Source: an uncultured Planctomycetota bacterium
Lineage (GTDB): Bacteria > Planctomycetota > UBA1135 > UBA2386
Length of the DNA stretch: 5,610 nucleotides
Direction of reading: 5' to 3'
Assembly (NCBI GenBank): GCA_903925435.1
Contig: CAIYFF010000564.1
Location: 1-5,610 of the forward strand
Within the stretch, counting starts at the first letter, position 1. Each line of letters begins with the position of its first letter. This document shows positions 1 to 5,610 of this stretch, piece after piece. The notes beneath the pieces were generated by a model. It searched no databases, had not been told where the DNA came from, and worked only from the letters and a program-made list of their open reading frames with translations. The position numbers and the translations under genes are program-made.

Positions 1-2346
1 GAGGCGACCTGACGCGTCGGTCTGCAGCGCAGCGTCCACCCCGTCGCGGAAATCGCGCATGCGGAACTGCAGCGAGACCGTGCTGCCGACGATCGGCTCG
101 CCGTTGCGCCCGCGCAGCTCGAGGAACCAACCATCGGCGGCGCGACCAAGTAGCGGCACACCGATCTCGGCCGATTGCTCGATGCCGTTCATGACGAATG
201 GCGCAGCGCTCGCGGCGAGCTCCATGGGCGATGCGCCGTTCGTCGGCGCATAGCTGCCGTGCAACGACACGGACAGCGACTTGAGTCCACGCGGCACTTC
301 GAACTCGTGCGCGTATTCGCCATCGCGCGCGAACGCGGCGATGGGGACCGTCTGCGTCGGCGCAGCGCCATCGCGCGTCGATGCGACGATGCGCAGCTCG
401 GCCTTCGCCAGCAGCTCCATCGGAGCCGTTTGGCCAGCGATCGAGAGCCGCGGGCGCACGACGAGTCGACAACGCTCGCCGCCGACCATCGACTCGCGTT
501 CGACGAATGCGCCAAGCGCCAACTCGGGCGACTCCGCCGGATGCGCAAAGCGATGCAGCGCGGCCACCGATCCACTGCGCACGACGATCGAATGCTGGCC
601 CGGATCCGCCGAGAACGGCACGCGGATCTCGCCATCCTCGTCTGCAGCGATCTCACGACCGCCATACCAACCCACCGCGTCCTTCACGTGTTGTCCGCGT
701 TCATCGAACACGGAGAACGCAAGCCCCGCAGACCCCGTCCGCTCCACGAGCCGCAGCGCGCCCTTGTGGATCACCGCGCGGCTCGACACGCCGTTGCCAA
801 CGAGCTCCACGACGTAGACGCCAGGTTGCTTCAGCGCGTCGAACTGGAATGCACGGCGCACGCGGCGAACCGGCGGCTCCGTGAACTTGGCGACTTGCTC
901 CTCGTTGGCAACGAGTCCATCGAGGTCGATCGACGCATCGACGGGCTTGCCTTGGTCGCGCAGGTATGCGGCAGCGTCGATGCGATACAGCTTCACGAGC
1001 AGCATCGGCACGTTCTTGACGTCGACCTCGATCGCGGCGGCTGCATCCGCCGCGAAGCGCGCAGGCTGCGTCGGCGCAAACGACAACTCCACGCGGTTGA
1101 CGATCTGCTCGTAGCCAGACGCGTCCTCGAGCATCGCGTACCACCGCGCCATATCGCCTTCGCCGCGCAGCAGCTTGGTCTCGGCGAACAAGCGCTTCAC
1201 CCAATCTGCGCGCACGAAGGACGTCCACTTGTCGAACGAGTCCGCGGTCGCGAACAGTTGCTCGAAGCACGCGCGAACGACGCGATCGTCGCTGCCGATG
1301 CGCGGCAGGCCCGTCTGGAAGTCGGCGTTGCCTTGCACTCTTGGCACAGCGCTCAGGCGCTCCACCCACTCGGGATTGGTGCGTCCGCCGGGATGTGGCA
1401 GGCGCAAGTACGCCTCGAACCGCGCGTCCTCGACGACACCGCGCGCGAGATCGTGCTTCAGCCGATGGAACAACACGTGCGCCTTCAGGGACGAGTGCAC
1501 ATCCGGCAACGAAGTGACGAATTGCTCCAATCCTTCGAGATGCTGCAAGCGCGCCGCGTCGTCGATCGCAAGATCGACATCCGCTGATGGCTGCATGCGC
1601 TGCACGATGGCCGCGACGAATCCGGCATCCTGCAGCATGTTGCCGCGCTGCTGCGCGATCTCACGCAACTGCGAAAGGGTCACATGCGCGTGCACACCGC
1701 GCGAACCCCACCGGCCGGCATCGACCATGCGCAACTCGCGCACGATGAGTTCGACGAGGCCAGGCATCGAAGCGTCGTCGATGCGATCGAGCAGCGGCCG
1801 TAGCAACTCGGTGGGCACGCCTTGCTTCGCAAACTCACGCAGGGCACCGCTGCCAAGGCCATCCAGCGATCCCCGATGTTGCTCCAATGCGCGCAGCAAC
1901 AACCGCGGACGATCGAGCAGCGTCTCGTCGAGCTTCGTCGGCAGCGTCGATGGCTTGCCGGGCACTTGCTGCTGCCAATCGAATGACAGCGACAGTCGTT
2001 CGATCAGGCGCTTGCTGGTTGCGCCCGGGTCGCGGTCGAAGCTGAGCAACGTCTGTCGCAACTCGATCTCGTCGACACGCTCCGTACGGCCGTGACGTTC
2101 GATCCACGCGGCGAGCAGCAGCGGCACTTCGTCGAACTTGCCCTCGTGCTGGCGCAACAGGCACGAGAAGTAGAAGTGGTCTTCGGTCCCCGGGATCAAC
2201 TGCGCGAGCGCGGCATTGCGATCGGTCGCGAGCGCGAACGACTCCCGGAAACCTCCAGGCGGTGTCTGCGCGAGCGCATTCTTGGCGGCAGCAGCAACGA
2301 GCAAGGACAGGACGGCGCGCGTTACGATCGTGGATCGCATGGACAT
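1..2346 (-). CDS. Secreted alpha-2-macroglobulin-like (MG-domain) protein, planctomycete type; C-terminal part beyond left edge
   Basis: Seen: reading leftward from ATG at 2346-2344, the frame is open for 782 codons to position 1, with no stop. The N-terminus is a classic signal peptide: Arg4 and Arg10, a hydrophobic run from about 11 to 21, and a likely cleavage after A-L-A at 24-26. Residues about 30-430 look alpha-helical and include LIPGTED at 50-56. From about 435 the sequence turns beta-rich, with MLLVKLYRID (448-457) and DLDGLVANEE (474-483), then a series of beta-sandwich-like segments typical of MG domains. Known: in Planctomycetota, large exported proteins with this helical N-terminus are annotated as alpha-2-macroglobulin/MG2-domain proteins. 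Bacterial macroglobulins are thought to trap proteases or stabilise the envelope. Inference: family membership comes from remembered sequence resemblance. The thioester and receptor-like regions would lie outside the window. A second ATG at 2340-2338 is an equally good start. An in-frame TGA at 2403-2401 limits any upstream extension, and no Shine-Dalgarno site decides between the starts. Confidence 0.8.
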   Translation of the reverse strand, partial: MSMRSTIVTRAVLSLLVAAAAKNALAQTPPGGFRESFALATDRNAALAQLIPGTEDHFYFSCLLRQHEGKFDEVPLLLAAWIERHGRTERVDEIELRQTLLSFDRDPGATSKRLIERLSLSFDWQQQVPGKPSTLPTKLDETLLDRPRLLLRALEQHRGSLDGLGSGALREFAKQGVPTELLRPLLDRIDDASMPGLVELIVRELRMVDAGRWGSRGVHAHVTLSQLREIAQQRGNMLQDAGFVAAIVQRMQPSADVDLAIDDAARLQHLEGLEQFVTSLPDVHSSLKAHVLFHRLKHDLARGVVEDARFEAYLRLPHPGGRTNPEWVERLSAVPRVQGNADFQTGLPRIGSDDRVVRACFEQLFATADSFDKWTSFVRADWVKRLFAETKLLRGEGDMARWYAMLEDASGYEQIVNRVELSFAPTQPARFAADAAAAIEVDVKNVPMLLVKLYRIDAAAYLRDQGKPVDASIDLDGLVANEEQVAKFTEPPVRRVRRAFQFDALKQPGVYVVELVGNGVSSRAVIHKGALRLVERTGSAGLAFSVFDERGQHVKDAVGWYGGREIAADEDGEIRVPFSADPGQHSIVVRSGSVAALHRFAHPAESPELALGAFVERESMVGGERCRLVVRPRLSIAGQTAPMELLAKAELRIVASTRDGAAPTQTVPIAAFARDGEYAHEFEVPRGLKSLSVSLHGSYAPTNGASPMELAASAAPFVMNGIEQSAEIGVPLLGRAADGWFLELRGRNGEPIVGSTVSLQFRMRDFRDGVDAALQTDASGRL

Positions 2347-2516
2347 CGGGGCTTGCAACAGAGGGTTTGCGCTGCAGCGACAACGCTTCCGTGTGGAACG
2401 TCATGCGCAGCCGCGAAAGGAAGCGGAACGGTAGTCCTCCAACGGCGACGCTGGAATGTGGTTCCGTTCGAGTCGATGCGGCACGACGAATCCGGCTTTG
2501 CGAACGAACGTGCCCC

Positions 2517-2538
2517 AAAAGCGCACCGCGCCATTTTT
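2517..2538. repeat. Small A/T-flanked GCGC hairpin
   Basis: GCGC at 2521-2524 pairs with GCGC at 2528-2531 across a 3-nt loop. AAAA (2517-2520) can pair with TTTT (2534-2537) if the two bases CA are bulged. On both strands the GC stem is followed by a T run (five on plus, four on minus), which resembles a very short bidirectional terminator. Four GC pairs are few for a working terminator, and a location between divergent genes gives it no obvious transcript to end. Its role is unknown. Confidence 0.3.
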
Positions 2539-2587
2539 CCGGACCAAGGCGAGCCACCGTTTACCCCCTGCTGCGTAGTACCTGGCG

Positions 2588-2637
2588 CTCCGTCACTCGG
2601 CCGTCATGGCACCACCTGATGCGGCCGTGTGACGGAG
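2588..2637. repeat. Long near-perfect inverted repeat in the divergent control region
   Basis: The outer arms CTCCGTCAC (2588-2596) and GTGACGGAG (2629-2637) are exact reverse complements over 9 bp. After one T/T mismatch (2597/2628), CGGCCG (2598-2603) pairs with CGGCCG (2622-2627). After a one-base bulge (T2604), CAT (2605-2607) pairs with ATG (2619-2621). That makes 18 pairs closing an 11-nt loop. No T run follows on either strand, so it is not an ordinary intrinsic terminator. It ends 71 bp before the cytochrome start and about 240 bp from the start of the opposing gene. It could be a palindromic operator, or a structured 5' leader element if transcription of the cytochrome gene begins upstream of it. 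The pairing is certain; the function is not. Confidence 0.7.
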
Positions 2638-2708
2638 TTCTCCCCGCAGCGATGTCTTCGCTCGAAGGCCGCGGCAGGGACGCAGTCTCCTCAACAATCA
2701 CTCCAGCC

Positions 2709-4646
2709 ATGCGCAATCCTCACCACCGCGCATGGGTGGGAACGACCATGATCGTGCTGGCCGCAGCTCCTCTTGCGGCCCAGTACAACGAGCGCCCTGC
2801 ACTGCTCGGATCGCGGTCTCCTGCCTGTGACGCCTCTGGACGTTCCATCAAAGACCACCGCGTCCGCGCGATCAGTTCGCGCGACGTGACCGCTGAAGGC
2901 GGCACCGCGTGGTTGTTCTTGAATGACCCATTCCTCGCGTACCAGCTCGGGCGCGACCTCAACTTCCGCGAGTTCCGCGAGCGCGACGGTGTGTTCGACG
3001 CGCAGGTCAGCAATCTGCTTGGCCCGATGCCGGACGGCACGACGAAGAAGATCACGGCCAACAACCACACGAGTTGCTCCGGGTGCCACAACCTGCCGCA
3101 GGGCAATCCGGGCGGCGGCACCAACTTCCACAAGGACAGCGGCTTCGGCCGCCAGGCGCCGCACTACTACGGCGGCGGCCTCGTCGAGATGCTCGCGATC
3201 CAGATCCGCGCGCAGATCCTCCATCATGTCGATCGCGACAAGAACGGCTGGGTCAGCGTGAACGAGTCGCAGCTCGCCGGCGACCGCGCCTGGATCGTCC
3301 CAAGTGACGGCGCAGAAGCGCTCGACTTCGGCAACCCGCGCCTCGACGGTGGCACCACGGGCAAGCCGCAGTTCAACAACATCGTCCGCGTCTGGTTCGT
3401 CGACGCGCAGGGCCGCACGGTGCCTGGCGCGACCTCGGTGAACGGCACGACGACGTTTGGCTACAACTTCGAACTCGTGTTCTGGGGATGGGGCCAAGGC
3501 CGCGGCCGTTCGGCGCTCAACCCCACGAACCGCGCGTTCTTGTGGGATCCATTCAAGACGCACGGCGGCCTTGAAGCGCATGACCCCTCGACGACCAACG
3601 ATCCCGACGGCGACGGCGTGTCGCTGCCGAGCGTCGCGGGAGCGATCCAGTTCCCCGCCACGCACAAGCCAGCCGACCGCGGCATCGCGATGGATCCGCT
3701 CGGGTTCAGCCGCGACGACCCCGACCGCGACGGCCACCTCGCGGAGATCACCGAAGGCGACCTCGACGTCGGCGAGTGGTTCATGCTCAACGCACCGCGT
3801 CCGGCATTCGCAGGCACGCAGCGCGAATACGAGCGCGGCCTCCGCACGATGGAACGGATGGGCTGCACGTCGTGCCACACTGCGTCGTGGACGATCCACG
3901 CGCAGAACACGAACGCGGAGCAAGGTCCGCTCTACGCCGGTGACCGCCGGTTCTTCGACCTCGACGTGCAGTGGAACGCGCAACAGAAGCGACTCGAAGG
4001 TCGCGTCGTGCCGCTCTACGTCCGCCAAGGCGCTGGCTACGCAAGGCAGTTCGGCAACTACGAGGTGCCCGCGTTCTTCTCCGACCTGCGTCATCACGAC
4101 ATGGGCGAGGAATGCGAAGAACTCGACTTCGCCGGCCATACGAACCGCCTGTGGCGCACGCCGATGCTCTGGGGCGTCGGTTCGGGCTTCCCGTGGATGC
4201 ACGACGGCCAGAGCCTCACGCTGCATGACGCGATCATGCGCCACGGCGGCGCAGCGCAGCAGAGCCGCGCGCTCTATGCGCGAGCCAGCGAGTCGGACCA
4301 GCAACGCCTCGTCGCGTTCCTCGACAAGCTGCGCCTCTACGACATCGAGTCGCTGCCGAGCGACATCGACGGCGACGGAGTCATCGCGAATGCGCATCTC
4401 GTGCAAGGCATGGACACCGGTGGCGAGCGCTTCAACGCAGAGTGGCTGTTTGCGACGCCGCTGCGGATCCAAGGGCTCTACGTCAACGGCGTCGGCACCG
4501 TGATCCGTTCCAACGCAGGAGTGAACGTCGCCGATGCCTACGGCCACAACCTGCTGCTTCGCCGCGACAGCGACGAAGATGGATGGCCCGACGTGTGGGA
4601 CGCAGCCCCGATGACTGCGGGCTACAAGAACGGCACGAACCACTGA
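2709..4646 (+). CDS. Exported di-heme c-type cytochrome, DHOR/cytochrome c peroxidase-like, with EF-hand loops
   Basis: Seen: 645 residues ending in TGA at 4644-4646. The chosen start gives a signal peptide with a basic head, a hydrophobic core at about 12-22, and a likely cut near A24. Two CxxCH heme sites are present: C123-S-G-C126-H127 and C386-T-S-C389-H390. DLRHHDMG (459-466), LWRTPMLWGVG (481-491) and MHDG (497-500) match the C-terminal signature I know from the di-heme oxidoreductase family (PF06537) and bacterial di-heme peroxidases. D175 to E186 is a canonical 12-residue EF-hand loop. DxDxDG loops also begin at 298, 337, 552 and 620. Known: such proteins work in the periplasm, either reducing peroxide or passing electrons, and Met in MHDG is a candidate axial ligand of one heme. 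Inference: heme attachment and calcium binding are likely, but the substrate is unknown. The protein is longer than typical family members, with an added C-terminal tail after about 545. In-frame ATGs at 2619 and 2652 are less likely starts because they would bury the signal peptide. No Shine-Dalgarno site is seen. Confidence 0.9.
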   Translation: MRNPHHRAWVGTTMIVLAAAPLAAQYNERPALLGSRSPACDASGRSIKDHRVRAISSRDVTAEGGTAWLFLNDPFLAYQLGRDLNFREFRERDGVFDAQVSNLLGPMPDGTTKKITANNHTSCSGCHNLPQGNPGGGTNFHKDSGFGRQAPHYYGGGLVEMLAIQIRAQILHHVDRDKNGWVSVNESQLAGDRAWIVPSDGAEALDFGNPRLDGGTTGKPQFNNIVRVWFVDAQGRTVPGATSVNGTTTFGYNFELVFWGWGQGRGRSALNPTNRAFLWDPFKTHGGLEAHDPSTTNDPDGDGVSLPSVAGAIQFPATHKPADRGIAMDPLGFSRDDPDRDGHLAEITEGDLDVGEWFMLNAPRPAFAGTQREYERGLRTMERMGCTSCHTASWTIHAQNTNAEQGPLYAGDRRFFDLDVQWNAQQKRLEGRVVPLYVRQGAGYARQFGNYEVPAFFSDLRHHDMGEECEELDFAGHTNRLWRTPMLWGVGSGFPWMHDGQSLTLHDAIMRHGGAAQQSRALYARASESDQQRLVAFLDKLRLYDIESLPSDIDGDGVIANAHLVQGMDTGGERFNAEWLFATPLRIQGLYVNGVGTVIRSNAGVNVADAYGHNLLLRRDSDEDGWPDVWDAAPMTAGYKNGTNH

Positions 4647-4654
4647 GTCTCACG

Positions 4655-4714
4655 GACGGCGCGCAGCGAAGCGCCGGTTGCTAGCGCTGGCGCAGTGGTG
4701 CGCCGCGCGCCGTC
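4655..4714. repeat. Nested inverted repeats in the convergent junction
   Basis: GACGGCGCGC (4655-4664) and GCGCGCCGTC (4705-4714) are perfect 10-bp reverse complements 40 bp apart. Two local hairpins lie within or across them. CGGCGC (4657-4662) pairs with GCGCCG (4671-4676) over an 8-nt loop. GGCGCA (4689-4694) pairs with TGCGCC (4699-4704) over a 4-nt loop. The first local hairpin and the long-range 10-bp stem compete for the same left arm. The right arm covers the first two bases of the stop codon of the minus-strand esterase gene. No T run follows on the minus strand, so this is at most a non-canonical transcript end for that gene. Confidence 0.55.
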
Positions 4715-5610
4715 AGCGCGGTCCGGTCTCCGGGCCGCGCTTTTTCGTCAACGGGGCGAAGAACTCCCAGATGCGCTCGGTCGCGGGCCAATCGGGCGGA
4801 TCGTCCGCGCCGCGCCAATCGCCGCGCTGGCCGCCCGGCCACGCGTGGCCGCCGCCGTCGATCGTGACCACGCGCACCGGCATGCCGCCGCCTTGCGTCC
4901 ACGTCTCGATGCGCACGTTGCCTTCGACCTTCGACTCGGGCTCGCCCTTCTGCCCGTTGCGCGCGAGGTAGTGGTCGCGAGCGACCGCGACGGACGCATC
5001 GACGCGATCGCCCGCCTTGCCGACGCTGCGCTTGGGCCTTCCGCCGTCGTAGAGAACGTGCTCGTCCTTCGTGCCGTGCACGATCATCGCAGCGATCGGC
5101 AACGACGCGTCGCGCTGCGTGAAGTTCATTGCGCCTGCGACGGGCGCAATGCCCGCGAACACGTCTTCGCATTCGCGCGCAAGTCGATGGCACATCATCG
5201 CGCCGTTGCTCATGCCGGTGGCGAACACGCGATCGAGATCGATCGGCGCAAGCGTCCGCACGGACGCCAACACCGCGCGAACGAACCCCGCGTCATCGAT
5301 CGCTTGATCCGCTGCGTAGACCGGAATGCCGCCGCTATTCCACGTCAGCAAGCGATTGCGGAAGTAGCCGGTGCCGTCGGGATAGACGACGCAGAAGCGT
5401 TCGCGATCCGCAATGCGCGAGAACCCTGTGGATTGCTCCGCTTGCGCGCCAGTGCCGCCGCCGCCGTGGAACATGAACACGAGCGCCGACGACTTCATGC
5501 GCTCGATGCCTGGCGGAACGTGCAGTCGATAACTGCGCGTGCGGCCACCATGCTCGATCTGCACGACCTCGGTGCGGCCCGCGACATCAGGCGATGCGAT
5601 GAATGTGCGC
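4713..5610 (-). CDS. LpqC/PHB-depolymerase-type serine esterase (alpha/beta hydrolase), N-terminus beyond right edge
   Basis: Seen: reading leftward, the frame is open from the right edge to TGA at 4715-4713. Counting residue 1 from a GTG at 5564, the protein shows HGGGGTG (33-39, oxyanion-hole region), YPDGT (61-65), TWNSGG (74-79) and the nucleophile elbow G117-M-S119-N-G121. D167 in HGTKD and H240 in GGGHAWPGG complete the catalytic triad. Known: this order and these motifs mark the polyhydroxybutyrate depolymerase/feruloyl esterase family (COG3509, LpqC-like), which hydrolyses ester bonds in polyesters or plant phenolic esters and is often exported. Inference: the substrate cannot be chosen from sequence. 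The GTG is probably not the true start, because 15 further codons upstream are open and continue plausible sequence, and it has no well-spaced Shine-Dalgarno site. The start, and any signal peptide, should lie outside the window. The final codons, including the Lys-Lys-Arg, encode the opposing gene's terminator on the other strand. Confidence 0.88.
   Translation of the reverse strand, partial: RTFIASPDVAGRTEVVQIEHGGRTRSYRLHVPPGIERMKSSALVFMFHGGGGTGAQAEQSTGFSRIADRERFCVVYPDGTGYFRNRLLTWNSGGIPVYAADQAIDDAGFVRAVLASVRTLAPIDLDRVFATGMSNGAMMCHRLARECEDVFAGIAPVAGAMNFTQRDASLPIAAMIVHGTKDEHVLYDGGRPKRSVGKAGDRVDASVAVARDHYLARNGQKGEPESKVEGNVRIETWTQGGGMPVRVVTIDGGGHAWPGGQRGDWRGADDPPDWPATERIWEFFAPLTKKRGPETGPR
4715..4745 (+). 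terminator. Intrinsic terminator of the cytochrome gene, inside the esterase 3' end
   Basis: AGCGCGGTCCGG (4715-4726) pairs with CCGGGCCGCGCT (4730-4741) around a 3-nt TCT loop. This gives 12 pairs, with a single G-U wobble (4722/4734). The 3' arm runs straight into TTTTT (4741-4745) on the plus strand. It is a textbook Rho-independent terminator located 69 bp after the cytochrome stop codon. On the minus strand the same bases encode the last residues and stop codon of the convergent esterase, so the terminator and coding sequence overlap completely. The minus strand lacks a T run in the right place, so it should act for plus-strand transcripts only. Confidence 0.85.

Larger units (their letters stand above)
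2347..2708. promoter_or_regulatory. Divergent intergenic region carrying both promoters
   Basis: These 362 bp separate two genes transcribed away from each other, so both promoters should lie here. I found no convincing -35/-10 pair for either direction and no clear Shine-Dalgarno site before either start. What it does hold is a long inverted repeat (2588-2637) and an A/T-flanked GCGC mini-hairpin (2517-2538). There is also a relatively AT-rich patch near 2517-2570, in contrast to the GC-rich surroundings. The plus-strand frame of the cytochrome gene stays open leftward through the whole region to 2262. I take this as chance in GC-rich DNA, because the predicted signal peptide begins only at 2709. 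Confidence 0.6.

Noticed and set aside
175..1587. A 470-codon open frame on the plus strand, opposite the macroglobulin-like gene.
   Set aside because: It has a low-complexity composition rich in Arg, His, Leu and Ala and no recognisable motif. The minus-strand frame has a signal peptide and coherent protein sequence over its whole length, so this is a shadow of GC-rich coding DNA.
2607..2622. A sigma-54-like promoter (TGGCAC followed by ATGC).
   Set aside because: The GG-to-GC spacing is 13 rather than the required 12, the -12 element is imperfect, and the site lies in the loop and arm of the long palindrome.
2262..2708. A 149-codon upstream extension of the cytochrome frame.
   Set aside because: It overlaps the start of the divergent gene, reads as Arg/Ser/Pro-rich nonsense, and would place the predicted signal peptide in mid-protein.
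2691..4643. A 650-codon antisense frame covering the whole cytochrome gene.
   Set aside because: Its translation is dominated by Val, Ala, Arg and Glu with no family signature, as expected when a GC-biased gene is read on its opposite strand. The plus strand carries two heme motifs and the family signatures.
4678..4971. A 97-codon plus-strand frame opposite the esterase.
   Set aside because: It begins in the hairpin-rich junction, is crossed by the strong plus-strand terminator, and has no recognisable features.
5562..5564. GTG as the start of the esterase.
   Set aside because: The frame stays open to the window edge with plausible upstream sequence. The only purine-rich site is just two bases away, which is too close, and starting here would leave no room for the family's usual leader.

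Overview
The window is GC-rich DNA with GC-biased third codon positions. It holds three protein genes that probably encode exported proteins, and I saw no RNA genes, CRISPR array or mobile element. The best hint of the host is the left-hand gene. Its N-terminal helical part and the start of its beta-rich part resemble a large secreted alpha-2-macroglobulin-like family that I know mainly from Planctomycetota. A di-heme cytochrome with calcium-binding motifs and the lack of clear Shine-Dalgarno sites fit that assignment. It is inference from remembered families, not from a database search.

Layout: (1) Positions 1-2346, minus strand: the first 782 codons of the alpha-2-macroglobulin-like protein, open to the left edge, with a signal peptide. 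(2) Positions 2347-2708: a 362-bp divergent intergenic region. Its main feature is a long near-perfect inverted repeat at 2588-2637. (3) Positions 2709-4646, plus strand: a complete 645-residue exported di-heme protein of the DHOR/cytochrome c peroxidase-like superfamily. It has two CxxCH sites, one canonical EF-hand loop and four more DxDxDG loops. (4) Positions 4647-4745: a short convergent junction packed with inverted repeats. It ends in a textbook intrinsic terminator for the cytochrome transcript, and that terminator lies inside the last codons of the opposing gene. (5) Positions 4713-5610, minus strand: an LpqC/PHB-depolymerase-type serine esterase with a complete catalytic triad. Its N-terminus lies beyond the right edge.

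The genes do not form one operon. The first two diverge from a shared control region, and the last two converge. A common theme is extracytoplasmic function: a large surface or secreted macroglobulin-like protein, a periplasmic heme oxidoreductase, and an esterase whose family is often exported. No direct pathway link between them is visible. I found no convincing new multi-gene system. The non-coding structures at 2588-2637 and 4655-4745, and the calcium loops on the cytochrome, are the parts most worth a second look.
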